Part shown: positions 23,959 through 32,062 of the stretch, one piece after another
Numbering within the stretch: the stretch's first letter is position 1
Layout of the letters: every line of letters starts with the position of its first letter
Source of the DNA: Muribaculaceae bacterium
GTDB lineage: Bacteria; Bacteroidota; Bacteroidia; Bacteroidales; Muribaculaceae
NCBI GenBank assembly: GCA_009775375.1
Contig: VSPO01000016.1
Location: forward strand, 1-37,477
DNA: 37,477 nt
Direction of reading: 5' to 3'
Made by a program: the position numbers and the translations under genes
Notes under the pieces: generated by a model
What the model was told of the DNA's origin: nothing
Database searches by the model: none
Seen by the model: the letters and a program-made list of their open reading frames with translations, nothing else

Positions 23959-24930
23959 TCAGGCGTTAAGCTTGAGTTTGAGATTTGCAAGCATGTCCTT
24001 GGTCATGTTGTCGAGGTCGAACTCCGGCTTCCAGTCCCATTCATTCCTTGCGCACTCATCGTCAAGGCTGTCGGGCCATGAGTCGGCGATTGCCTGACGC
24101 AGCGGATCGAGTTCGTAAATCATTTTGAAGTCGGGGACGTATTCCTTTATTTTCGCGTAAATGATTTCAGGATCGAAGCTCATGGAGGCGATGTTGAATG
24201 AATTCCTGTGGATCAGTCGCGACGGGTCGGCTTCCATGATTTCAATGGCGGCCCTCAGGGCGTCGGGCATATACATCATGTCCATGAATGTCCCTTGCTT
24301 CAAGGGGCATTTGAAAGTCTCTCCCTTCACTGCGGCATAATAGATATCGACGGCATAGTCTGTGGTGCCTCCACCGGGAGGGGTGACGTAGGAAATAAGT
24401 CCCGGGAATCTCACCGAACGTGTGTCCACACTGAATCGGCTTGCATAATAGTCCGACAGAAGCTCGCCTGTGACCTTTGTGACTCCGTAGATGGTCTTGG
24501 GACGCTGTATCGTGTCTTGTGGGGTTTTGTCGTGAGGGGTTGTGGGTCCGAAAGAGCCGATTGAACTTGGAGTGAAGACCGCGCATTTCTTTTCGCGTGC
24601 CACTTCCAGGGTATTGTAAAGTCCTCCGACTCCGATTTTCCATGCAAGTTGAGGTCTTGCCTCAGCCACCGCGCTCAACAATGCAGCAAGATTGTAGATG
24701 GTGTCGATGTTGTATTTGTCGACAGCCTCAGCTATCATTGTGGGGTTGGTGATGTCCACGATGTGAGACGGACCGCTCTCGAGAAGTATCCCTTTGGGTT
24801 CTGCCCCGGGGATATAACCGGCCACTACATTGCCTCCCGTGTAGATTCCACGGAGCTTCATTGTCAATTCGGAGCCTATTTGCCCGGTGGCTCCGATGAT
24901 GAGGATATTCTTCATACGTTCAATCGTCAT
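23959..24930 (-). CDS. L-threonine 3-dehydrogenase, SDR (NAD-dependent epimerase-like) type
   Basis: This 323-residue Rossmann-fold enzyme oxidises L-threonine to 2-amino-3-ketobutyrate with NAD+. The nucleotide-binding motif GATGQIGSE lies near the N-terminus (about 13-21). The catalytic pair of the extended SDR family, Tyr148 and Lys152 in IYGVTKVTGE, is present, as is TPSSIGSFGPTTP, which resembles the Ser/Thr-bearing active-site strand of short-chain threonine dehydrogenases. A start at Met6 (24915) is also possible. The divergent neighbour is kbl, the next enzyme of the same pathway, which strongly supports this assignment over a sugar-nucleotide epimerase. It differs from the zinc-dependent E. 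coli Tdh. Confidence 0.88.
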   Translation of the reverse strand: MTIERMKNILIIGATGQIGSELTMKLRGIYTGGNVVAGYIPGAEPKGILLESGPSHIVDITNPTMIAEAVDKYNIDTIYNLAALLSAVAEARPQLAWKIGVGGLYNTLEVAREKKCAVFTPSSIGSFGPTTPHDKTPQDTIQRPKTIYGVTKVTGELLSDYYASRFSVDTRSVRFPGLISYVTPPGGGTTDYAVDIYYAAVKGETFKCPLKQGTFMDMMYMPDALRAAIEIMEADPSRLIHRNSFNIASMSFDPEIIYAKIKEYVPDFKMIYELDPLRQAIADSWPDSLDDECARNEWDWKPEFDLDNMTKDMLANLKLKLNA

Positions 24931-24998
24931 TTTAAGTCGGGCAGCCCTTGTGTTTCCGAAGAAAAAGGATAATGCCGACAGGTTGTTTGATTTTTCTG

Positions 24999-25006
24999 CA
25001 AAATTA
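24999..25006 (-). promoter_or_regulatory. -7 box of the threonine dehydrogenase gene
   Basis: TAATTTTG on the minus strand lies about 70 bases before the start codon. It is only 23 bases from the oppositely directed -7 box of kbl. Confidence 0.55.
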
Positions 25007-25029
25007 ACATGTTTTTTGAAAAAAAGAAT

Positions 25030-25037
25030 TAACTTTG
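25030..25037 (+). promoter_or_regulatory. -7 box of kbl
   Basis: TAACTTTG matches the consensus and gives an mRNA leader of about 80 bases before kbl. The region where its -33 box should be overlaps the opposite -7 box. Confidence 0.55.
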
Positions 25038-25126
25038 GCTAAAAATTTTAAGGTGGCATCCCCGAAAGGAGCATGTGCGACTTGACAAATGCTATAAATT
25101 TATTTTCATAACATAACTTTTTAATC

Positions 25127-26320
25127 ATGTATCAGAATTTTAAGTCTCATCTTGAGAAAGAACTTCAGCAAATTGAAGAAGCCGGACTTTACAAAAGAGA
25201 GAGAGTGATCGTGACCCCTCAGGGAGCCGACATAGAGGTGGAGAACACGAAAGGCGATGTCTTGAATTTCTGCGCCAACAACTATCTGGGCCTTGCCGAC
25301 AATTCCCGACTGATAGAGGCCGCGAAGAAGGCGATGGACGACAGAGGCTATGGAATGTCGTCGGTCAGGTTCATCTGCGGTACGCAAGACCTTCATAAGG
25401 AGCTGGAGAAGGCTATAAGCGAGTATTTCAAGACCGAGGACACGATTCTATACGCTGCTTGTTTCGATGCCAACGGCGGTCTTTTCGAACCGCTTTTCAC
25501 TGAGGAGGATGCCATTATCAGCGATTCGCTCAACCATGCTTCGATTATCGACGGCGTGCGTCTTTGCAAGGCCAAGAGGTTCCGCTACAAGAACGCCGAT
25601 ATGGAAGATCTGGAGCGTTGTCTTAAGGAGGCTCAGGATTGCAGGTTCCGCATCATTGCCACAGACGGCGTATTCTCTATGGACGGCAACGTGGCACCCA
25701 TGGATAAGATTTGCGAGCTTGCAGAAAAATATGATGCCCTCGTGATGGTCGACGAGAGCCATTCCGCAGGTGTAGTCGGGAAGACGGGTCATGGCGTTGC
25801 CGAGCAATTTGATTGCTACGGCAAGATCGATATTTTCACCGGTACGCTTGGCAAGGCATTCGGTGGTGCCATGGGTGGATTCACGACTGGCCCGAAGGAG
25901 ATTATCGACATGCTTCGCCAGCGTTCGCGCCCATATCTTTTCTCTAATTCTGTTGCTCCCTCTATCGTCGGGGCGAGCATAGAGATGATGAAGATGCTTA
26001 AAGAGAGCAATGACCTTCATGACAAGCTTGTGGAGAACGTAAATTATTTCCGCGACAAGATGATTGAGGCCGGGTTCGACATCAAGCCTACTCAGAGCGC
26101 GATATGTGCTGTAATGCTTTATGACGCGAAGCTTTCGCAAGATTTTGCAGCCGAGATGCAGAAAGAGGGTATATTCGTGACAGGGTTCTACTATCCCGTA
26201 GTGCCTAAAGACCAGGCCCGAATCCGTGTGCAATTATCGGCGGCTCATGAGCGTGAGCATCTCGACAGGGCGATCGCGGCTTTCATCAAGGTCGGAATGA
26301 AGCTCGGAGTCATAAAATGA
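25127..26320 (+). CDS. kbl: Glycine C-acetyltransferase (2-amino-3-ketobutyrate CoA ligase)
   Basis: This 397-residue PLP enzyme of the alpha-oxoamine synthase group cleaves 2-amino-3-ketobutyrate with CoA into glycine and acetyl-CoA. Family landmarks are present in order: FCANNYLGLADN near residue 45, GMSSVRFICGT (about 73-83), the DSLNHASIIDG block, MVDESHSAGVVGKTGHG with the pyridine-contacting Asp and active-site His, and the PLP lysine Lys243 in GTLGKAFGGAMGG. The length matches E. coli Kbl (398). The gene diverges from the threonine dehydrogenase gene, so both steps of threonine to glycine conversion are encoded side by side. Related AONS or serine palmitoyltransferase enzymes are less likely given that neighbour. 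Confidence 0.95.
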   Translation: MYQNFKSHLEKELQQIEEAGLYKRERVIVTPQGADIEVENTKGDVLNFCANNYLGLADNSRLIEAAKKAMDDRGYGMSSVRFICGTQDLHKELEKAISEYFKTEDTILYAACFDANGGLFEPLFTEEDAIISDSLNHASIIDGVRLCKAKRFRYKNADMEDLERCLKEAQDCRFRIIATDGVFSMDGNVAPMDKICELAEKYDALVMVDESHSAGVVGKTGHGVAEQFDCYGKIDIFTGTLGKAFGGAMGGFTTGPKEIIDMLRQRSRPYLFSNSVAPSIVGASIEMMKMLKESNDLHDKLVENVNYFRDKMIEAGFDIKPTQSAICAVMLYDAKLSQDFAAEMQKEGIFVTGFYYPVVPKDQARIRVQLSAAHEREHLDRAIAAFIKVGMKLGVIK

Positions 26321-26347
26321 CAGACTACTATTGGAACGATCTAACAT

Positions 26348-26393
26348 ACGCAAAAAATCCTTTGCTTTCAAGGGCAAAGGATTTTTTTTGCGT
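26348..26393. terminator. Bidirectional rho-independent terminator
   Basis: The arms 26348-26365 and 26374-26393 pair (core AATCCTTTGC with GCAAAGGATT), flanked by A6 and T8 runs. It lies between convergent kbl and the symporter gene. Confidence 0.88.
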
Positions 26394-26440
26394 AAAGAAA
26401 TATCTCTTTTATCGACTTTTAAGGAAATGAAGAAAGAGAG

Positions 26441-27640
26441 TCAGTCGTTGATTATTGTTTGTGAATCATGGTTGGCCTCGGGAGAATGGGAAGGGAAGCA
26501 CTTGTCGATTATTAAGGCTATGAAGCCGTCGCCGGTGACGTTGCAGGCGGTGCCGAAGCTGTCCATGGCAATGTAGAGAGCTATCATGAGTGCCTGGTCG
26601 GCCTCTGTGAAACCAAGCATGCTTGCGAGCAGCCCGAGCGACGCCATAATAGCCCCGCCGGGCACTCCGGGAGCGGCAATTATGGTAATGCCAAGCATCA
26701 AGATGAATCCCGAGAACATGCTTGCGTCGTAGGGTATGCCTTCCATGATCATAATCGCTATTGCGCATGCCACCATCTTCATCGCGCTTCCCGACATATG
26801 GATCGTTGCACAAAGAGGAATGACAAACCCGGCCACGTCTTCGCTGACCCCCATTTTGATAGCCTGACGCAAAGTGACGGGAATCGTGGCTGCCGACGAC
26901 TGTGTGCCAAGAGCCGTGAAATAGGCCGGAAGCATGGTATACAGTAGTTTGAATGGATTTCTCTTCACAACGATTGCCGCTATGGCATATTGGAAAACCA
27001 GCAGGAAGATGTGCATGCCGAAAATGACAAGAATTATTTTGGCAAAGGCGGCGAGAACTGTCGCTACTTGGCCGGATACCGTCATGTTGAGAAAAATTCC
27101 GAAAATGTAGAGGGGCAGGAGGGGGATTATGACTTTTGCAATTGTTCGGGACACTATCTCACGAAACTCCGTCAGGAGGTTTTTAAACGTTTCTCCCTTC
27201 ATATATGCGAGGCATATGCCGAGGGTGAAGGCGAGCACGAGCGCAGTCATAACCGTCATCAATGCCGGAATCTCAACCGTGAAAAATGGGGAAAGGTCAT
27301 GCCCTTCCTCCACTTCGCCGAGAGTGCGGGGAGATATCATTTCCGGGAAAAACGTGTCGCCTACCGAGAAGCTTAGGAATCCGGAAAGGGTAGTGGCTGC
27401 GTAGGCGAGCGCTGCTGTAGCGAGGAGCATTTTCCCTGCCTTGTGGCCGATGTCGGCAATAGCCGGGGCCACAAATCCGACAATGATGAGAGGAATGAGA
27501 AATCCTAAGAATTGGCTGAAAATGGAGTTGAAAGTCGCGAAAATCCTTCCGAGCCAGACGGGAAAGAATTGTCCCGCCAAAATGCCGAGGGCAATTGCGA
27601 TGAGGATTTTGAAGAGCAGGTTGATTTTTGGTATTTTCAT
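26441..27640 (-). CDS. Dicarboxylate/amino acid:cation symporter (DAACS family)
   Basis: This 399-residue sodium- or proton-coupled carrier belongs to the glutamate/serine transporter fold. It has about eight membrane helices and two re-entrant hairpins. A serine-rich block in the first hairpin (YFTALGTQSSAATIPVTLRQ), the motif MSGSAMKM in TM7, the second hairpin GITIIAAPGVPGGAIMASLG, and the TM8 motif ALYIAMDSFGTACNVTGDGF are all present. The TM8 motif carries the Asp and Asn residues that hold the substrate amino group. Its position downstream of threonine-degradation genes suggests serine/threonine uptake like SstT, but glutamate or dicarboxylates cannot be excluded. The gene converges on kbl, so it is not in the same transcript. 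Confidence 0.92.
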   Translation of the reverse strand: MKIPKINLLFKILIAIALGILAGQFFPVWLGRIFATFNSIFSQFLGFLIPLIIVGFVAPAIADIGHKAGKMLLATAALAYAATTLSGFLSFSVGDTFFPEMISPRTLGEVEEGHDLSPFFTVEIPALMTVMTALVLAFTLGICLAYMKGETFKNLLTEFREIVSRTIAKVIIPLLPLYIFGIFLNMTVSGQVATVLAAFAKIILVIFGMHIFLLVFQYAIAAIVVKRNPFKLLYTMLPAYFTALGTQSSAATIPVTLRQAIKMGVSEDVAGFVIPLCATIHMSGSAMKMVACAIAIMIMEGIPYDASMFSGFILMLGITIIAAPGVPGGAIMASLGLLASMLGFTEADQALMIALYIAMDSFGTACNVTGDGFIALIIDKCFPSHSPEANHDSQTIIND

Positions 27641-27735
27641 GATTATAAGTTTTTTGCGAATTAAATTATATGTGGTTTAATAGTTTCGTGTCCTGAAACT
27701 ATCAGATAAAGCGCATTGGGAAATTTTATGATGAG

Positions 27736-28551
27736 TCAATAGCTTTTGAGCAATCCTCGATAGGATTCCGATGCTTTAAATTGCAGTAGCCATTCCTCAA
27801 CTTTCCTATGAAGAGCTGTGTCTGAAGGAGATATTATCCATACTTGGAATTGTGTGAAACTTATTGGATTGTCAAAAGAAAGTCGGGGATAGGTCTTTTG
27901 CATTGCTCTGGCGGTCTTCTCATTGACCACGGCAAGGGGAATCTTGCCTGTAGCTACAAGCATGCAAAGATGTTCCTCAGAAACGTCATTCATCGTTTTC
28001 ACCGGCACGGCTGTCCCTATCTCATTAGAAAGATTCGCCAGGCGCGACATGGCGGGGGAATCTTTCGGGATGAAGACGGTGTCCGGACCGAGATCGAGAG
28101 CTGAATTGACTTTGTTGCCATTTGCTGAGTCGGAGAGCTGCACGAGCACAAGATGGTCGAGGAATACGCTTTCCGAAGTCAGGAATCTCTTTTTTATAGA
28201 GTTGTCAGAAGGAAGGGATGCGAGCATGTCATACGAACCTTTTTCCAGTTTCCTGAGTGCATCATGAAGACTGACGACAGGCCAAAGTTTCAGAGGCATC
28301 TTTGTTTGCGATTCCATGATTCTGAGCATGTCGTAGTTAAGTCCGCCGAGTGTGTCGTCGTAGACATAATAACTGAGCGGACCATACACGACCGCCACGT
28401 CAATTGTGTCACCCGTGGAGTCGCCGTTTGTCAATAGAGGGAGATTGGAGCCGGAATTGCATTTTTTCGTACCGGCCATAATGATGACGACCACTACCAA
28501 CAAGGCGAAATATAGCAAAAGCTGAGCATTCTTGACTTTCAACGGTTTCAT
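27736..28551 (-). CDS. Membrane-anchored or exported solute-binding domain protein (SBP_bac_3/MltF N-domain-like)
   Basis: The product is 271 residues. After a basic start comes a hydrophobic segment (about 9-28, LLLYFALLVVVVIIMAGTK) that is either an uncleaved anchor or a signal peptide; a Cys follows at about 31, but without a good lipobox. The remainder reads like a periplasmic family 3 solute-binding domain: YYVYDDTLGGLNYDMLRIME, then KLEKGSYDMLASLPSDNSIKK, the hinge-type DHLVLVQLSD, and NEKTARAMQ near the C-terminus. The lytic transglycosylase domain that follows this domain in MltF is absent, and no ABC transporter genes are nearby. It lies 45 bases after the porin gene and is likely co-transcribed. 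A C9 tract lies in its leader. Function is unknown. Confidence 0.78.
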   Translation of the reverse strand: MKPLKVKNAQLLLYFALLVVVVIIMAGTKKCNSGSNLPLLTNGDSTGDTIDVAVVYGPLSYYVYDDTLGGLNYDMLRIMESQTKMPLKLWPVVSLHDALRKLEKGSYDMLASLPSDNSIKKRFLTSESVFLDHLVLVQLSDSANGNKVNSALDLGPDTVFIPKDSPAMSRLANLSNEIGTAVPVKTMNDVSEEHLCMLVATGKIPLAVVNEKTARAMQKTYPRLSFDNPISFTQFQVWIISPSDTALHRKVEEWLLQFKASESYRGLLKSY

Positions 28552-28570
28552 GGCATGAGATTATATTAGT

Positions 28571-28579
28571 GGGGGGGGG
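28571..28579. repeat. Homopolymer tract of nine G (C9 on the coding strand)
   Basis: This run lies 20-28 bases before the start codon of the solute-binding-domain gene, in the 45-base gap after the porin gene. Its position is where slippage could change translation initiation or leader spacing. Confidence 0.6.
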
Positions 28580-28596
28580 AGGATGCTAAGAATCTG

Positions 28597-30627
28597 TCAA
28601 TTGGCGAAATCCACTGCAAGACCAAACTCCAGCTTCCTTGGATTTAGGGGATAATGGGGGAGCACAAAACTGTCTTTTGAGAACAGACCTTGATTGGCAT
28701 GGCTCCATTGCACGTAGAAACGGGTTCGGTAGAGTCTTGCTGTCACGTAAAGGTTGACGAAAGGATAGTTGCCAATCCTGATCGGGTCGTCGCCTTGCAC
28801 GTGGAAAGACATCGTGGCCGGCTGATAGTTGAGTCCGTTGTATTTCGTATAATAGTCGCAGTCAAGGCCGATTTGGAGTTTTAGCACTTTAAACGCCGTG
28901 AACCCGAGGTAAAGATTGCTGTATATGGCAAGCTGCGGAAGGGGCAGCACGCTTTCCGTGGAACTTTTTTGATAAGTTATGGTGTTGTTCCAATTGAGGA
29001 TTCCAACCTTGAACAGTTGCTCCAGACGGGCAGAGAAAACCTGCACGTTTCCCCCATATTGTTCCGGAAGCGAATTGGAATTGAAATAGACGAGGTTTTG
29101 GATATTCTCCACGCCTGCCCTGAGGGTGGTTTTTGTCCAGGGGATTGTCAGTTCTCCTCCTATTTTGTAGGTGCGTGTTTTCCCGAAATCGTTGTTCCAG
29201 GCGAAATGATTTGAGATATAGTTCTGAAGAAGATAGGGCTGGGCGATGTTCCGGAAATTGGCATTGGCTGCGATTTTCACGGAATCTCCGAAAAGCTTGA
29301 ATCGGGTGGTCACGTTGCCTTTGAGGTCGAGGTCGCCTACCACGTCTCCGACGAGACCGAATCTGGCGCTTGCCGCATATCTGAGTATTGATCCTTTATC
29401 TTTTTGCAGACGGCCTCCCACCCATAGCATGTTGCGAGTAGTCGACGCGGGAATGTGGAAATTGTCGGGAAGGGGCGTAAGGGAAGCTGCCTCATCCTCC
29501 GTAAGCTCCGGGATCCGGAAATATGTGGGTTGCTTGTATTTCTGGGTCTGGTAGGATATGTAAGCCGAAAGACCGAATTTTGCCCATTTCCTAAATCCCT
29601 CGATGAGCTCGATGCCGAAGGAATTGGTCATTTGCGTGAGATATGCTTCTTCCCTCGATTGTGTAGGGTCGAGATACGTGTTTTTCCAAAACTCACGCGC
29701 CTGTGAGGCATTGGAGTTAAGGAAAGTGTGGTGGCGGTGCTGTAGGTCAAACGAATAGATGAAACGTGTCATCGGGACGTAAATTTCACGGGTAAGAGTG
29801 TCGTTGACCTGTTCACTTTTCCAGAATCCTACCTTATAAGCGTGAGTCATGAACAGCTCATCCCCGTTCAGGCGGTTGTGGGCTCCCGAAAGTTTTGTAG
29901 GGATGCTTTTGGGTTCGATCTTGTTGACTCCTCCCTGAAGCTCTGCGGGGTCGGTGATGTAAAGGTCGTCGGTGATGCCGCCGTTCTCTTTGTTAAGGGA
30001 GTTGAAGTGGTTGTAGAATGCTTGAAGTTCATAGCGGTCGCCGAGATAATATGTAGAAAGGCTGAAGGAAAGATTTTTCAGGGCCTGATTCTCATACGAT
30101 CCTTTCGAGTAGATATAGTCGATAGTTGCGCCTATCCCGATTCTCCTGTTGACGTTCCCGGCAAAATCCGCCCATAGCCTGTCCTGATGGTTAAGCTTGT
30201 TCCCTCCGAACGTATAGGAAAGTATTGTTGTCGGGATATATACGTTGTAGAATTTTTGCTTGTTAAATGTTGGAATCCAATGGTCGAGGGCATCTTCAAA
30301 GAAGAAAGTGGCCCGGTAGGGTCTGTCCAGATAAATAAGGTTGATACCTTCGGCTCCGAGTGTGCCGGTCGTGGCGTATGCATCAGACACCATCGACGGT
30401 ATCGAACGTCGCTGAAAATTATAGGTCAGGGTGTCAATCGTGGATTCAACGTGGTTTCCGAGAGGAAACGTCAGGGTCCAGGCACTCCCGGGGCGCACCG
30501 TATCAGGCTCGGCTTTATCTGTATTTTCAATGTCGCGTCCTGAATTGCGCGACAGCCTTTCTTGAGGAAAAGCAAGACAGGCAAAATACGCGACAGCGCA
30601 TATTATAAAAAGGCGTTTTGCAATCAT
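28597..30627 (-). CDS. Putative outer-membrane porin (Porin_10-like beta-barrel)
   Basis: This 676-residue exported barrel protein starts with a signal peptide (MIAKRLFIICAVAYFACLAF). An N-terminal region of about 100 residues contains the block TGTLGAEGINLIYLDRPY, which is characteristic of Bacteroidetes putative porins. The rest is made of alternating amphipathic strands with many aromatic residues at the ends (for example YYLGDRYELQAFYNHFNS, and YVTARLYRTRFYVQWSHANQ near the C-terminus), as expected for a transmembrane barrel. It ends in the strand KLEFGLAVDFAN rather than in a terminal Phe. No carboxypeptidase-regulatory or TonB plug domain is visible. It is followed 45 bases later by the solute-binding-domain gene. 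The solute passing through it is unknown. Confidence 0.88.
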   Translation of the reverse strand: MIAKRLFIICAVAYFACLAFPQERLSRNSGRDIENTDKAEPDTVRPGSAWTLTFPLGNHVESTIDTLTYNFQRRSIPSMVSDAYATTGTLGAEGINLIYLDRPYRATFFFEDALDHWIPTFNKQKFYNVYIPTTILSYTFGGNKLNHQDRLWADFAGNVNRRIGIGATIDYIYSKGSYENQALKNLSFSLSTYYLGDRYELQAFYNHFNSLNKENGGITDDLYITDPAELQGGVNKIEPKSIPTKLSGAHNRLNGDELFMTHAYKVGFWKSEQVNDTLTREIYVPMTRFIYSFDLQHRHHTFLNSNASQAREFWKNTYLDPTQSREEAYLTQMTNSFGIELIEGFRKWAKFGLSAYISYQTQKYKQPTYFRIPELTEDEAASLTPLPDNFHIPASTTRNMLWVGGRLQKDKGSILRYAASARFGLVGDVVGDLDLKGNVTTRFKLFGDSVKIAANANFRNIAQPYLLQNYISNHFAWNNDFGKTRTYKIGGELTIPWTKTTLRAGVENIQNLVYFNSNSLPEQYGGNVQVFSARLEQLFKVGILNWNNTITYQKSSTESVLPLPQLAIYSNLYLGFTAFKVLKLQIGLDCDYYTKYNGLNYQPATMSFHVQGDDPIRIGNYPFVNLYVTARLYRTRFYVQWSHANQGLFSKDSFVLPHYPLNPRKLEFGLAVDFAN

Positions 30628-30631
30628 GACG

Positions 30632-30664
30632 CGAAGTTAGCAAATAATTGGGTAAGAAATCCAA
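30632..30664 (-). promoter_or_regulatory. Candidate porin promoter
   Basis: TAACTTCG (30639-30632) differs at one base from the -7 consensus, and a TTG (30664-30662) lies 22 bases upstream. Transcription would start at or next to the porin ATG (30627), implying a leaderless or nearly leaderless mRNA. Confidence 0.4.
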
Positions 30665-30671
30665 TAAAAAA

Positions 30672-30707
30672 TAAAAAAAAGAGCGGAATTTCACAATCAC
30701 GCTCTTT
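30672..30707 (-). terminator. Orphan rho-independent terminator
   Basis: On the minus strand the stem AAAGAGCG with CGCTCTTT (30700-30707 and 30678-30685) is followed by a run of eight T. The response regulator upstream has its own terminator at 31311-31341, so this one implies another short minus-strand transcript between the two, or read-through control. Confidence 0.7.
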
Positions 30708-30874
30708 AACAGCATTAAATTCTAATACCATGAATAAAATACAGTGCAAATACTTTTGTTATTTTATAACGAAGGAGGGTCTGAATTTATTATATGCCAT
30801 TGAAGGCTGATTCAATCAAGTTCCAATTAATGTGTTTCTGGCTTATTTCTTATGATTCCTAATTCTTGCCTTCT

Positions 30875-30895
30875 AATAATCTGAACACTTACTTA
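30875..30895. repeat. Solitary terminal fragment of the fold-back element
   Basis: AATAATCTGAACACTTACTT plus one further A is identical to the right-hand end of the elements at 14.5 and 37.2 kb. No partner end or body is found near it, so it looks like a decayed copy or excision remnant. Confidence 0.65.
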
Positions 30896-31310
30896 AAACA
30901 TACACGGCAATATTTTTTTAAATCAACAATGAATAGTCTGAAAAACAGAAGATTAAAGAATATTTTAATGCCGGATTGATGCTCAGACAAAAAAATAATA
31001 GCAACAAGATGCAACAAATTTCGATTTTAGTGGTTTTATATGTTGTAAAACATAATTAAACAACATGGTTTTGACTTCAATTTCATGTTTATTTCGGGGA
31101 GAGTCAAGAGAGACCGTCGGAAACAGACATAAATTTGAAAGATGACCTAAATGATTAAGTGTTATGATACATATGATTACAAAATTCGTGAAATGGTATT
31201 GTGAAGCAGCGTCGATGGTATACAACCACGAAGTATAAACAATTCAGGTTCCATTTCCGATCGCGGAGACATATGTTTCCACGATTTTTACAGAAAACAA
31301 TTTTTATCAA

Positions 31311-31341
31311 ATTAAAAAGGGCATCCGCTTGGATGTCCTTT
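31311..31341 (-). terminator. Rho-independent terminator of the kinase-regulator operon
   Basis: The stem AAAGGGCATCC with GGATGTCCTTT (31316-31326 and 31331-31341, loop GCTT, one G-U pair) is followed on the minus strand by TTAAT. It lies about 40 bases after the response-regulator stop. Confidence 0.75.
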
Positions 31342-31381
31342 CTTTTCGGGTAAACTCTTTTGGAATCCACTAATGAAACCT

Positions 31382-32062
31382 TTAGGATTCTACCGACAGG
31401 ATATAGCCTTTCTTTTTTATCGAGATAATTGAAATGGCAGGGTCGGCGAGGAGTCGTCGGATGTACGTGATCTGTACGTTCAAGGCTAATGAATTGGAAT
31501 AGCTCGAATCTCCCCATATTTTGTCGAGTATGGCATCGCGTTCCACGGGACGGCCGATATTCTCGGCAAGCATCTGGAGGATTTCCGTCTGACGCACCGA
31601 CAGAGTGTGGGTCTCTCCTTTGTAGGTCAGCGAGGATAGATTGGGACGGAATACCGTATTACCCAACTGATATTCTACATCCTGGTTAACGGTCATACTC
31701 TCAAATCGCTCGTTGATCTTAGCAATCAGTTCTTCGGGATAAAACGGCTTTGGAATATAGTCGTTCCCTTTCAGTGAAAATCCATGGAGACGGTCCACCT
31801 TGTCAGTGCGGTCGGTGAGGAAGAATATTATCACCCTCTTGTCGTTCTGACGTATGATTTTTGCCATTTCAAAACCGTCGAGCTCCGGCATATTGATGTC
31901 GAGTAGAATCAGGTCGGGGTGTACTTCCCGATACATTTCCAGCCCTACTTTCCCATTATTGGCGTAAATGACCTCGTATCCTTCAGTCTCAATGAATCTT
32001 TTTAGGAGCATCGAGTTTTTGAGGTCGTCATCGACTAAGAGTATCTTTAAAGTTTTCATCAT
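31382..32062 (-). CDS. OmpR-type response regulator (RprY-like)
   Basis: This 226-residue regulator has a receiver domain (about 1-125): Asp11-13 in LLVDDDLK, phospho-acceptor Asp55 in DLILLDINMPELDG, Thr in FFLTDRTD and Lys in DYIPKPFYPEE. The winged-helix domain (about 132-226) contains LSVRQTEILQMLAENIGRPV, RDAILDKIWGD and ALNVQITYIRRLLADP. It overlaps the kinase gene upstream by four bases (ATGA type), so the pair is co-translated. The divergent GLPGLI and barrel genes are the nearest likely targets, by position only. The two-component type is certain; equivalence to Bacteroides RprY is a resemblance, not shown. Confidence 0.93.
   Translation of the reverse strand: MMKTLKILLVDDDLKNSMLLKRFIETEGYEVIYANNGKVGLEMYREVHPDLILLDINMPELDGFEMAKIIRQNDKRVIIFFLTDRTDKVDRLHGFSLKGNDYIPKPFYPEELIAKINERFESMTVNQDVEYQLGNTVFRPNLSSLTYKGETHTLSVRQTEILQMLAENIGRPVERDAILDKIWGDSSYSNSLALNVQITYIRRLLADPAISIISIKKKGYILSVES

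Larger units (their letters stand above)
30628..31381. other. Long AT-rich intergenic region with orphan terminator and solitary MITE end
   Basis: These 754 bases hold the porin promoter, a minus-strand terminator with no obvious gene in front of it (30672-30707), a 21-base fragment of the fold-back element terminus (30875-30895), a plus-strand TAAATTTG (31130-31137), and the terminator of the downstream-facing response regulator (31311-31341). No convincing protein-coding frame is present; short frames on either strand lack recognisable composition or start context. A small RNA is possible. Confidence 0.6.

Noticed and set aside
25448..26233. Minus-strand open frame of 261 codons inside kbl
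   Set aside because: It is antisense to a clearly conserved PLP enzyme and has no signal, domain or start context of its own.
27680..27702. Hairpin ATAGTTTC/GAAACTAT between the solute-binding-domain gene and the symporter gene as a terminator
   Set aside because: No U-tract follows on either strand and the stem is only eight AT-rich pairs; it could be a terminator remnant or an operator, so it was not called.
30983..31225. Minus-strand 80-codon frame in the long AT-rich gap as a gene giving rise to the orphan terminator
   Set aside because: Composition is not protein-like, no start context or family resemblance is seen, and it ends well before the terminator.
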